The notes under the pieces are model-generated. The model was not told the DNA's origin and made no database searches. It saw nothing but the letters and a program-made list of their open reading frames with translations. The position numbers and the translations under genes were made by a program. Below are positions 1 to 8,303 of a stretch of 64,000 nt of DNA, piece by piece. Origin of the DNA: Inquilinus limosus DSM 16000 (lineage in GTDB: Bacteria; Pseudomonadota; Alphaproteobacteria; DSM-16000; Inquilinaceae); the NCBI RefSeq assembly GCF_000423185.1, contig NZ_AUHM01000018.1, positions 1-64,000 on the forward strand, read 5' to 3'. Within the stretch, counting starts at the first letter, position 1, and the number at the start of each line of letters is the position of its first letter.

Positions 1-210
1 GACCGGACGCCGGACGCCATGCGCGTCCGCCGACAGACGGCCGAGCACCCGTTCGGCACCCTCAAAGCCTGGATGGGCGCCACCCATTTCCTGACCCGAG
101 GATTACAGCGGGTCAGCACCGAGATGAGCCTCCAGGTCCTCGCCTACAACTTCAAGCGCGTGATCTCGATCCTCGGCGTCGGCGGCCTGCTCCAGGCGAT
201 CCGGGCCTGA
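1..210 (+). mobile_element. C-terminal fragment of an IS transposase (IS1182-like), cut by the window edge
   Basis: The reading frame is open from base 1, so the gene starts outside the window. The visible residues carry the typical C-terminal signature of DDE transposases of the IS1182 group: EHPFGTLK, then a Trp-Met pair, HFLTRGL, and MSLQVLAYNFKRVI. The stop is at 208-210. No terminal inverted repeat could be recognised downstream without the other end of the element. It sits directly next to the low-GC defence island and is a plausible trace of how that island was gained or rearranged. Whether the transposase is intact upstream cannot be judged. Confidence 0.75.
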
Positions 211-703
211 TATCCGATCTGCCCAATCTGCTTTGCCGGTAGCACGCCGACACCCCCACCTGCCCTCACCAAACACGCGTTTCCACACAGCCTCGGTCGG
301 GATCGGACGGCCGGGCCTCGCCCGCCTCGCCATCGCTCTGCGCCATGTCCATGGAACATACCATGAACATAATCGCGAGTTAACGCAACTGCGCACTGTG
401 CGCGGCGCCTGTGTTCACCCGCGTGTATCGGCGAAGAAAACCGTGCGCCAATCTTGTGGCTGGAAGAAGCTGACGGTCGGCCGCACCGCTGCATCCTAGA
501 CACCCGACGACGCTCTCAATTTCGGGCGCGCCTGCTACACCGTATTCCGTGTACCGGGCGAGGAGTCGGTGGAGATTGCCCCTACCGGCTTAGGTCTTGA
601 GTCTTCCTCAATTGGGCGTCATCGTTGTTGGAGACTCCCGGCCGCCACTAACCGGCGAAGGGATCGGACAAGCCTCATTTCGTTCTTTGCTCAAAGTTCT
701 GCC
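211..703. other. Gene-free stretch between IS remnant and defence island
   Basis: No convincing gene is seen. Frames on both strands stay open for up to about 120 codons but show no recognisable protein. At 345-370 there is an imperfect inverted repeat: ATGTCCATGG and CCATGAACAT, 9 of 10 positions paired, separated by 6 bp. It lies about 330 bp upstream of the first island gene and could be chance or an operator. The terminal repeat of the IS element should also lie in the first part of this stretch. Confidence 0.4.
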
Positions 704-2731
704 ATGAAATTCCTGATCCTGCGAGTCCTGACCCATAGTGAGCTCGGGATGTTTCATGAATATCGACGGCAAGGGAAAGAAGGATCCAAACAGCGCGCCA
801 TCAACTTTGATAGTGATGTCGTCGATCGTGTTTTCCCAGCAGCGCTGGATACGGATCGCATCTCGCTCATTCTACGATATGATACTGACGCTGGAGTGAT
901 AACGAAGCCACACTGGCTATCGCGCCAAGCGAAGAATTGGCGACTCGAAGGAAACTGCCCCAAGGACCGGATCTATGAATTTGTAGAGCCAGGGTGCCTG
1001 TTCGCCATGGAGGTCGATGCGGGCACCAATCCTGCAATCGGTGCTTGGGTAGTGTTCAAAGCAGGTGATGAAGTAACCATTACTGCCTTAGCGGACGGCG
1101 CCACCGCCGGTCTGGCGCGGGCGGGCATGATTGCGCTGCACGGGCGGGAGGGCTCACGTGTGTGGCGACTGTTCAATGAGGCCCGACCGGACATGTTTGG
1201 GGCAGCTGAGGAGATCGTCGAGCCTATGAACGAGGTCAACAAACATACGGCCGGCAAGCGGCTGCCGCCTCATCCCCAGCGGTTGGCGGAGATCATCGCC
1301 AACACAGGGCATGACCTTTCAAGCGCCGTTGCGGACATCGTTGACAATGCGATCAGTGCCGACGCTACCGAGATCGATATCGTCTTCTCGCCACCTAATG
1401 GCGGTCACGGGCGATGGCTGACGATCCGGGACAACGGTCACGGCATGTCAGAGAACGAGCTCGCCGAGGCAATGACGCTGGGGAGCGATGTCGAATACGA
1501 GGCGAACAGCCTTGGCAAGTTCGGTTACGGTCTCAAAGGGGCGTCCTGGTCGCAAGCCCCCGTATTTACTGTTGTTACCCGCCGCCGGGGTGGGCCGGTT
1601 AGTCATCTCACCTGGGACAGGGAGAATCTACGAGACTGGGTGGCCAACAACTCGCCCCTCGAAGAGTGGGAGCAGGAGGCCACCGTCCTTGGAGAACAAG
1701 GTACAGTCGTTCTTTGGAAGGACATGAAGCCGCCGGCCGTGGGTCCGACTGTGCCGGGCGTCTCCCCCTATTCCGCCGAGGTCATGGAGCTTGGTCGCCA
1801 TCTCGGTCTAGTCTTCCACCGCTTTCTTGAGGGGGATGCGAAAAACAGGAAGAAAGTTACCATTCGAATCAATGACATCCCCGTGGAACCTAACAATCCT
1901 GTGGGACACCCCCTGGCCGAGCACTACGACGCTAAGCCAATCCGAATGCCCACGAGTTCCGGTGACGAGACGATCACAGTCCAGCCATTCGTCCTCCCTT
2001 CGGAGGACGAAATCAGGCAGCACCACAAGGCGGATGGTCCGGAAGTGGTCAACGCTGTGCTCGGGCGCGTCGGGCTCTACGGAAAGCGTAACGAGTCCCA
2101 AGGTCTTTTCATTTACCGGAACGACCGCCTGATCAAGTGGGGCGGCTGGCATCAGATGTGGTCCACTTCCGACGAGAAGACGAAGCTCGCCAGGGTTATC
2201 GTCTCCTTTGGAGCCAAGCTTGATGCGACATTCCACATCAATATCACCAAGCGTTCGGTGAGCCTGCCACGGTCCCTGCAGGAAGAAATCAAAAAGCTTG
2301 CAACACCCGCCCGAAATGCAAGCAAAAACAAGTACAAGAAAGCTCCCTCACCTCCGCCAGCACCTCGACCGGGATCTTGGTCCGCGCCACAGCCCAACCA
2401 AGTGCCGGTATCGCCGTCGGGAGGCGGAGTGCCAACGGGCCCGCTAAGCGGCGGCGTTTCAGAACCCCCTGCTGCTCCTCCTCCGCTGCCAGCGCCGACG
2501 AGGCCACCCGTTAACTATAGGCCGGTTACGACGGATCGCTTCGCGTGGAAAGTAGCACAGAATCTGACCGGCGGACGCGATCTGCAGGTGAGCGACCGCC
2601 TGCCGGAACTCGCAGCTCTCGCGCGGCGTCTCGCCACCGATCCTGAAGGGACGGGCGAGCTCGCAGCGTTCCTGACGGTGCTCGATCAGAAGGGTGTGCA
2701 GCCCTTGCTGTTGGACTCGGCCGAGGGCTGA
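704..2731 (+). CDS. MutL/GHKL-type ATPase of an Mza-like defence operon
   Basis: A protein of 675 aa if it starts at the ATG at 704, where similarity-like sequence begins (MKFLILRVL). An upstream frame extension lacks any sign of coding. The GHKL ATP-binding fold is clear: N-box DIVDNAISADA (residues 211-221), G1 DNGHGM (243-248) and G2 GKFGYGLKGA (271-280), as in MutL, Hsp90 and gyrase B. About 175 residues precede it that I do not recognise; they include a Phe-His-Glu-Tyr-Arg patch and several conserved-looking Trp and Phe. A proline-rich linker at roughly 545-620 leads to a helical tail. It is the first gene of a three-gene overlapping operon, and its stop overlaps the next start by one base (TGATG). 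ATP-driven clamping on DNA is inferred from the fold. Confidence 0.8.
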   Translation: MKFLILRVLTHSELGMFHEYRRQGKEGSKQRAINFDSDVVDRVFPAALDTDRISLILRYDTDAGVITKPHWLSRQAKNWRLEGNCPKDRIYEFVEPGCLFAMEVDAGTNPAIGAWVVFKAGDEVTITALADGATAGLARAGMIALHGREGSRVWRLFNEARPDMFGAAEEIVEPMNEVNKHTAGKRLPPHPQRLAEIIANTGHDLSSAVADIVDNAISADATEIDIVFSPPNGGHGRWLTIRDNGHGMSENELAEAMTLGSDVEYEANSLGKFGYGLKGASWSQAPVFTVVTRRRGGPVSHLTWDRENLRDWVANNSPLEEWEQEATVLGEQGTVVLWKDMKPPAVGPTVPGVSPYSAEVMELGRHLGLVFHRFLEGDAKNRKKVTIRINDIPVEPNNPVGHPLAEHYDAKPIRMPTSSGDETITVQPFVLPSEDEIRQHHKADGPEVVNAVLGRVGLYGKRNESQGLFIYRNDRLIKWGGWHQMWSTSDEKTKLARVIVSFGAKLDATFHINITKRSVSLPRSLQEEIKKLATPARNASKNKYKKAPSPPPAPRPGSWSAPQPNQVPVSPSGGGVPTGPLSGGVSEPPAAPPPLPAPTRPPVNYRPVTTDRFAWKVAQNLTGGRDLQVSDRLPELAALARRLATDPEGTGELAAFLTVLDQKGVQPLLLDSAEG

Positions 2732-5097
2732 TGTCGCAGCTTCGTATCCTTGCGACGCCGCCCTCAGCGCCTAGTTGGGTGGACCGGTTGGCAGGGGGCC
2801 CGTGGCCAATCTGGGACCGGCTTGAGCACATGCTCCTGAGCAACGGACGCTGGCAGCCAGATCAGGTCCGTTCACTTGCGACCGAATCCTTCCGGGTACT
2901 CCGGCACCTACGGGATCCACTTACAAATGGACGCTTCAGCGGGCGCGGGCTCGTCGTTGGATATGTGCAGAGCGGGAAGACCGCAAACTACACCGCCGTC
3001 GCAGCCCGCGCTGTAGACGCGGGATATCGCCTGATTGTCGTGCTTTCCGGAATTCACGATGCGCTACGCGATCAAACGCAGGCTCGCCTCGAACGGGAAC
3101 TGGTCGGCTTGTCTGGAGAATGCGAAGACCCTCTAGACTGGACCTTACTCACCGGACGGGAGGCCGATTTCGAAGGCACAGATCCGGCTATCCTGTGCCG
3201 TAACGGCGCCTTTCTGGCGGTCATCAAGAAGAACACACATATCCTGCGGAAGTTAATAGAGTTTCTTGAATCCGCAGGAGCACTTGTTGAAAATCTTCCG
3301 GCACTCATTATTGACGACGAGGCTGACCAAGCCTCAATCAATACGAAAGGCAACCGGACTCCGGACCCAGCGCTTGATGACGAGGAGGATGCCAGCGACC
3401 AAGCTTCCGCGCCTTCCCCCACGAACAGGTTGATCCGAACCCTCCTTGGGCTCCTTCCTCGGGTGAGCTATATCGCCTATACAGCAACACCGTTCGCCAA
3501 CATCTTCATAAATCCTCAGGCGCTCGACAGGGAGGTGGGTGAAGACCTGTTCCCGCGTGACTTCGCCCTACAGTTGCCGAGACCGGAAGGCTATACGGGA
3601 ACCGAGGAGCTCTTTGGCGTCTCGGCGCAAGGACGCGATGTCCTGAGGCCGGTCCCGGACGACGACGTCGGATTGCTGCGCAGCTCCCGCCGGCGTCCGA
3701 GCGCCGGGATCAAAGTCGGCCCCGCTGAGGCTCTGATCCCCACCTCCCTCTCGGACGCCTTTCTCACCTTCTGCCTCGCTGGCGCCATTCGGGAACTTCG
3801 CCCCGGTTTTGCGGATCAACCGCATACGATGCTAGTCCACGTTAGCTCGCGGACCGCGGACCAAGCCCGCATCGCGAACGCTCTCAAGGACCAGCGTGAG
3901 ATCTGGCAAGAAGCGCTTCAGCAAAGGCAGAGGCTGGACGATCTTTTCGCCGGGATTCTGCGGAATCATCTAGCAGGCGTCGAGCTTCCGGGTGAAGAAG
4001 AGGAAATCGTCGCGCGCGCCTGTCGGGTAATGGCCGGGCTGGAAATCCTCGAGCTCAATAGCGTCGCAGGCGAGAACCTTGAGTACGACCGCCATCCCGC
4101 GCGTCATCTCGTTGTGGTCGGCGGCAATAGGTTGTCCCGCGGTCTCACCTTGGAGGGCCTGACGGTCTCGTACTTCCTGCGGACCACCAATATGGCGGAC
4201 ACACTCTTGCAGATGGCCCGCTGGTATGGCTTCCGGACCGGCTACGAAGACCTCATACGCATCTGGACCACTGACGGCATAGCCCACTGGTTCACGGAGC
4301 TCGCGCTTGTGGAGCAGTCACTGAGGGACTCGCTTCGAGCCCTGGCGCGCGCCGGCCGCCGGCCGGATGAGATGGCGATCCGCCTGCGGGCGCACAGCGG
4401 TCTATTGTTGACCGCCCGGAACAAATCGGGGCTTTCAACGGAGGTCCAGGACTCCTGGTCCGGCGAACATCCCCAGACGGTCATCCTGCCGCTGGCCACC
4501 CCCGATCGCTTGGCTGAGAACCGACTGCTGACCGAACGTCTTGTAAGCAGTATCGGAGGTGGGCGGCAGGTCTCCGGTGGCTGGCTGCTTCAGGACGTGC
4601 CGCCTGAAATTATCTGCGAGTATCTCAGACTCTATCGCACCCATGATGATGTGGTTGCATTTCGAGGCCACGAGCTGGCGGACTGGATTACAGGGCGCGT
4701 CGAAGCAGGAGAACTATTGTACTGGTCAGTATTCATCGCCGGTTCCCATGAAGGCGCCATCACAAAGGTCGGCGGATTGCCGACTGGTGTTGTTACCCGA
4801 TCCCGTACGAGTTCCGAGAGTATTGGCATCCTGATCGATCCACGGCATGAGGGGGTCGACCTGCCAAGTGGCCCGGAGGCGTACCGTCGGCGGAATGGCA
4901 ACTACGACGCTGAAGCCATGCGCGCGGCTCGCCCATCGACGCAGGGGCTCCTCATCCTATACCCGCTTGATCCAGGTCCTCTTGGAATCAACGGAACAGA
5001 CGCTGTGATCGCTGTGGCTTTGAGCCTGCCACGGACGTCTGACGGCGCACACACCTCTATCGTCAATCGAGGGGTCCCGGATGGCAGAGGAGCCTAA
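2731..5097 (+). CDS. Z1-domain superfamily II helicase-like protein
   Basis: A 788-aa protein with the layout of Z1-domain (PF10593-like) proteins. These are SF2 helicase-like NTPases found beside MutL-like ATPases in restriction and defence loci. Visible motifs are Walker A GYVQSGKT (77-84), Walker B-like DDEAD (195-199), a motif III-like TATPFAN (251-257), and a motif V/VI region GGNRLSRGLTLEGL (464-477) followed by LLQMARWYGFR (492-502). It is translated directly after the ATPase (1-base overlap) and overlaps the nuclease gene downstream by 17 bases, so the three are probably made in fixed ratio. Its likely role is ATP-driven movement on, or remodelling of, target DNA. That role is inferred from the fold and from its partners. 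Confidence 0.85.
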   Translation: MSQLRILATPPSAPSWVDRLAGGPWPIWDRLEHMLLSNGRWQPDQVRSLATESFRVLRHLRDPLTNGRFSGRGLVVGYVQSGKTANYTAVAARAVDAGYRLIVVLSGIHDALRDQTQARLERELVGLSGECEDPLDWTLLTGREADFEGTDPAILCRNGAFLAVIKKNTHILRKLIEFLESAGALVENLPALIIDDEADQASINTKGNRTPDPALDDEEDASDQASAPSPTNRLIRTLLGLLPRVSYIAYTATPFANIFINPQALDREVGEDLFPRDFALQLPRPEGYTGTEELFGVSAQGRDVLRPVPDDDVGLLRSSRRRPSAGIKVGPAEALIPTSLSDAFLTFCLAGAIRELRPGFADQPHTMLVHVSSRTADQARIANALKDQREIWQEALQQRQRLDDLFAGILRNHLAGVELPGEEEEIVARACRVMAGLEILELNSVAGENLEYDRHPARHLVVVGGNRLSRGLTLEGLTVSYFLRTTNMADTLLQMARWYGFRTGYEDLIRIWTTDGIAHWFTELALVEQSLRDSLRALARAGRRPDEMAIRLRAHSGLLLTARNKSGLSTEVQDSWSGEHPQTVILPLATPDRLAENRLLTERLVSSIGGGRQVSGGWLLQDVPPEIICEYLRLYRTHDDVVAFRGHELADWITGRVEAGELLYWSVFIAGSHEGAITKVGGLPTGVVTRSRTSSESIGILIDPRHEGVDLPSGPEAYRRRNGNYDAEAMRAARPSTQGLLILYPLDPGPLGINGTDAVIAVALSLPRTSDGAHTSIVNRGVPDGRGA

Positions 5098-6067
5098 TCC
5101 GGAGCTTTGGGCCGAGCTGAGGACTGGGCGTCCGATCTCGGACGATGGCTTGGTGACGCGCGCCGTTCGTCATGGAGACGAAGATACTTTGATCCTCATG
5201 GGGATGGACGCCGAAGGGGATCTCCATTTGCTTGTACCAGTGACCGGTGGCCCGCCAGGTCAGGATTACCCTGACCTGAACGGGCTGAAGGTTCGCCATC
5301 GCGTTACCGATGAAGGACAGTTCCTAGGCCTAGTGGCAACGGCTCCGCACGAGCGCGTCTTTACCCCTGTTTGCCGGGAGGTAGTACAGGCAGTGCATGT
5401 TCACAATCGCGAGCCGTGGGCTGCCGTCGCATCCATCATCAGGCAATGGCAATCGGCTTGGCGCCTTACGCGCCAGTATATGAATCAATCTACCCAGATC
5501 GGCCTCGCCGGCGAACTTATTATCCTCGCCAAGATCATGGTGCCTGCACTTGGACCGCGCGCTGTTTTGCTCTGGAGTGGCCCAGAGAGTGAACGCCATG
5601 ACTTTATATCTGAAAATCTTCATATTGAGGTAAAGACCACTCGCGCCAGCCGACATGAGCATGAAATTTCTCGTTTGGATCAACTCTGGATTCCGCACCG
5701 CCGTCGTCTTTTGCTAGCCTCAGTACAGCTTGAAATATCCATTGGGGGCGCACTCACGCCTGCATCACTTATTGATGAAGTCATAGATGCCATCCGGACA
5801 GATCCTGCTGCCGTTGACGATTTCCTACTTAAGCTCTCACATGTCGGCTGGTCAGATGAGATGAGGAGCTCCGGAGAGCTCATCCGTTTCCATCTCCGCG
5901 GAGCAGCAATATACGATGTCGACGAGGAGTTTCCGCGCCTCAGTGAGGACTTCCGCCTGCCTTCCGGAGTATTGGCAATACGCTACACCGTTAGCCTTGC
6001 CAATCTCCCATCGCTCGGTGTGGACGAAGTTATTGAAATGGTAAAATCATCACAGCATTTGGCCTAG
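5081..6067 (+). CDS. PD-(D/E)XK nuclease-like protein (DUF4420 type)
   Basis: A 328-aa protein that overlaps the Z1 gene by 17 bp. The centre carries a PD-(D/E)XK arrangement: Glu145 in GLAGELIIL, Asp174 in RHDF, and the E-x-K pair Glu183/Lys185 in HIEVKTT. This matches the DUF4420 family that accompanies Z1 and MutL-like proteins in defence loci. It is the obvious candidate for the DNA-cutting subunit. The N-terminal 130 residues are of unknown function. Its stop codon shares the tetramer CTAG at 6064-6067 with the stop of the convergent methyltransferase gene. The catalytic residues look complete, so I expect an active nuclease, but cleavage specificity cannot be told. Confidence 0.8.
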   Translation: MAEEPNPELWAELRTGRPISDDGLVTRAVRHGDEDTLILMGMDAEGDLHLLVPVTGGPPGQDYPDLNGLKVRHRVTDEGQFLGLVATAPHERVFTPVCREVVQAVHVHNREPWAAVASIIRQWQSAWRLTRQYMNQSTQIGLAGELIILAKIMVPALGPRAVLLWSGPESERHDFISENLHIEVKTTRASRHEHEISRLDQLWIPHRRRLLLASVQLEISIGGALTPASLIDEVIDAIRTDPAAVDDFLLKLSHVGWSDEMRSSGELIRFHLRGAAIYDVDEEFPRLSEDFRLPSGVLAIRYTVSLANLPSLGVDEVIEMVKSSQHLA

Positions 6068-7605
6068 ATCACCGCTGCTTTTAACGGCGACTCTGCCAAC
6101 GTATTTGCAGCGATTCGGAGATCTTGATCGATTATCTCGGCGAGAGTAAACGCCATCAATGGAGGCACTGCATTCCCGATCTGACGAAAGGCTGGGTTCA
6201 TGGTGCCGCTAAAGACGAAGCCATCCGGGAAGGACTGCAGGCGGGCCGCCTCGCGAACCGAAATTGTTCGCGCCTGCGCTGCGTCATAGTGAATATGAGA
6301 ATAGGTGTCTTTTCCGATATGAGCCATAAGGGTCCGAACAGGGAAGTCTGGTCGGAGCTTCCACCAGCGATTGGGGAATTTGGATACATCATAGGGCGGG
6401 ACGATACTGGTCCATAGCCTGTGGTACTCCGGTGTCCCCTGCCTTACACCTCGTTGCGAGGCCAATCGGGCTGCAATCCGCGCGGCCGTCGCATGTGCCT
6501 CCGGATATTCTGCACCTGGCCGCATCTCGGCGAACGTAAGATGGTCCCGAGGAAGGTAACGGATAACATGATCCCAGACGCCTTTGTTCGACGTGAACGC
6601 GGGCCAAGTCCGCATCTGGATCGCATAAGGCGACGGCTGGCGGTCCGTGCGATATGAGGAAAGCTCATTGAAGCGCCGGGCGCCTCGACTCACCGAGCGT
6701 CCGTTGATAGGCGCAAGATCTCCGATCGCCTCCTCGGCGGTGATCGCGGCGGGCAGTCCCTCATGACCGAGATCCGGTGAAACATATCCCGAGCCTCCGA
6801 GGAGATCCACATAACGCAGAGCCACCGCACGTGTCCCCGCATAGCCTGGCGGCAACTCAACATAGTGCGTGGCCTTTGGAAAACGGACCGTTAAGCCAAG
6901 CTCATTTCTATAGGCAATCAGATAAACACGATCCCGCATTTGGGGAACGCCGTGAAAAGCCGAATTGATCAGCGAATATCGCGCCGTGTACCCGAGGTCA
7001 CCAAGTGCCTCAACGATCTCCTCCGCCACATTGTGATGCCCGTAGTGGAGGATGTCAGGCACGTTCTCCATCAGAACGGCAAGAGGCTGAAATGCCCGGA
7101 CGTAAGCCAGATACCGAAGATACAAATTGCCCCGCGGGTCGACCCGGAACGCTTCCGGGTGATCTGCCACTTCTCGCAACTTGGCGCGACCGACTCGGGC
7201 ATAAGCCTGACAAGGAGGACCGCCGACGAGTACGTCGACGGCATGCTGGACTTCACCCAGGCCAAGCTCCTCCGCCAGAGCCGCCGGGTCCATCTTTGTC
7301 ATATCTCGGGGACGAGCATGGATCGCGAATACGTCTCGTTCCAAATGTCCGTGGAAGTTCGTCGCATGTGTGAGGGCCGCCAGAGGATCAATCTCAAGAG
7401 CGCCTTCGATCCGGAAGCCGGCTCGCTGAAAGCCCAGGCTGATTCCGCCGGCACCTGAAAATAGATCGAGGATGCGTGCGGGCTCGCCTTGACGAAGTCT
7501 CTCCAGTTTGCGGAAGAGGACAGGATCTTGGGGGCCGAATACGGCCTTCACATTCATTTCGCCTTCTGATCCCCCCATCCCGCGCGACTCGGCTGAGTCA
7601 GTCAT
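6064..7605 (-). CDS. DNA (cytosine-5) methyltransferase
   Basis: A 513-aa C5 methyltransferase with all diagnostic motifs: I DLFSGAGG (47-54, AdoMet binding), IV GGPPCQAYA (128-136, catalytic Cys132), VI ENV (180-182), VIII QMRDRVYL (222-229) and X RQIGNAVPP (474-482). The region between VIII and IX, where the target-recognition domain lies, is long and gives no clue to the site. It starts 8 bp inside the end of the vsr gene, so the two are translationally coupled. A second Met at residue 17 is a possible start. It runs towards the nuclease operon and presumably marks host DNA against it, or marks the sites it uses. Confidence 0.93.
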   Translation of the reverse strand: MTDSAESRGMGGSEGEMNVKAVFGPQDPVLFRKLERLRQGEPARILDLFSGAGGISLGFQRAGFRIEGALEIDPLAALTHATNFHGHLERDVFAIHARPRDMTKMDPAALAEELGLGEVQHAVDVLVGGPPCQAYARVGRAKLREVADHPEAFRVDPRGNLYLRYLAYVRAFQPLAVLMENVPDILHYGHHNVAEEIVEALGDLGYTARYSLINSAFHGVPQMRDRVYLIAYRNELGLTVRFPKATHYVELPPGYAGTRAVALRYVDLLGGSGYVSPDLGHEGLPAAITAEEAIGDLAPINGRSVSRGARRFNELSSYRTDRQPSPYAIQMRTWPAFTSNKGVWDHVIRYLPRDHLTFAEMRPGAEYPEAHATAARIAARLASQRGVRQGTPEYHRLWTSIVPPYDVSKFPNRWWKLRPDFPVRTLMAHIGKDTYSHIHYDAAQARTISVREAARLQSFPDGFVFSGTMNPAFRQIGNAVPPLMAFTLAEIIDQDLRIAANTLAESPLKAAVI

Positions 7606-8104
7606 AATTTTGCACCATACTGCGCCCGGCCGTGGAGCCGGCTGGGCCTAGGTGGTCAAGCAAGACCCGCGTCAGTGTTTCCCGGTCCCCGATCTCACAT
7701 TCCCAGACCACCAGCGGCGACCACCCTAGCTCGCAGAGTTCTTTCAAGTTTGACTCGTCGCGCTCCGCATTGCGGCGCAGCTTGGCCTCCCACCACTCCC
7801 GCCGCGCGCGAGGAAGCACCGAGTTCCGGCAGCCGTGGCGATGCCAGAAGCAACCGTGCACAAGGATCACTTTGCGACGGCTTGGAAGAACGATGTCGGG
7901 CCGCCCGGGCAGATCCTTACGATGAAGTCGGAAGCGGTAGCCGAGTCGGTGCAACAAACGGCGCACAACATATTCGGGCTTGGTATCACGGGCGCGTATG
8001 GCGGACATGTTCCGGCGACGGGCTTCCGGAACATCCGTGAAGTTTGGCCGGGTCGGCACAGCAGAGGTCCGAGACTGCATCAAAGGGTCATCCGCGAGCG
8101 ACAC
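7598..8104 (-). CDS. vsr: Very short patch repair (Vsr) mismatch endonuclease
   Basis: A 168-aa Vsr protein. Relative to the E. coli enzyme the active-site residues are offset by exactly 19: Glu44 (TKPE), Asp70 (GRPDIV), His83 and His88 (HGCFWHRHGC, 83-92). It nicks 5' to T in T:G mismatches that arise by deamination of 5-methylcytosine, so its pairing with the downstream C5 methyltransferase is functional. The start used is GTG at 8104; an ATG nine codons in is an alternative, and neither has a strong ribosome binding site. E. coli Vsr is known to work with MutL, which makes the MutL-like ATPase of this island a tempting partner. That link is inference. Confidence 0.92.
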   Translation of the reverse strand: MSLADDPLMQSRTSAVPTRPNFTDVPEARRRNMSAIRARDTKPEYVVRRLLHRLGYRFRLHRKDLPGRPDIVLPSRRKVILVHGCFWHRHGCRNSVLPRARREWWEAKLRRNAERDESNLKELCELGWSPLVVWECEIGDRETLTRVLLDHLGPAGSTAGRSMVQNYD

Positions 8105-8303
8105 ATCTCTTTAAGCAAATCCTGATTCTTGGTGAGCTACACCTTCTCCAACATCGCAAGCTTGCTCTCGCTACGCCAGCGTCAGGTAGGTTCGAGGCTC
8201 CAGTGAAGCTGCAGCTCTGACCATCTTCGGGTTCCCTCCCCCTCCGTCCTGCGCTAAACCAGCGCCCGCCTCGCCACAGCTCCCCGCCACCCCGGACCCC
8301 GCC

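Noticed and set aside
233-499. Small plus-strand frame between the IS remnant and the defence operon
   Set aside because: No ribosome binding site or recognisable protein, and overlapping open frames exist on the other strand.
8105-8303. Boundary repeat or att site at the right edge of the defence island
   Set aside because: No direct repeat matching the left side of the island was found by eye; only the composition shift marks the edge.
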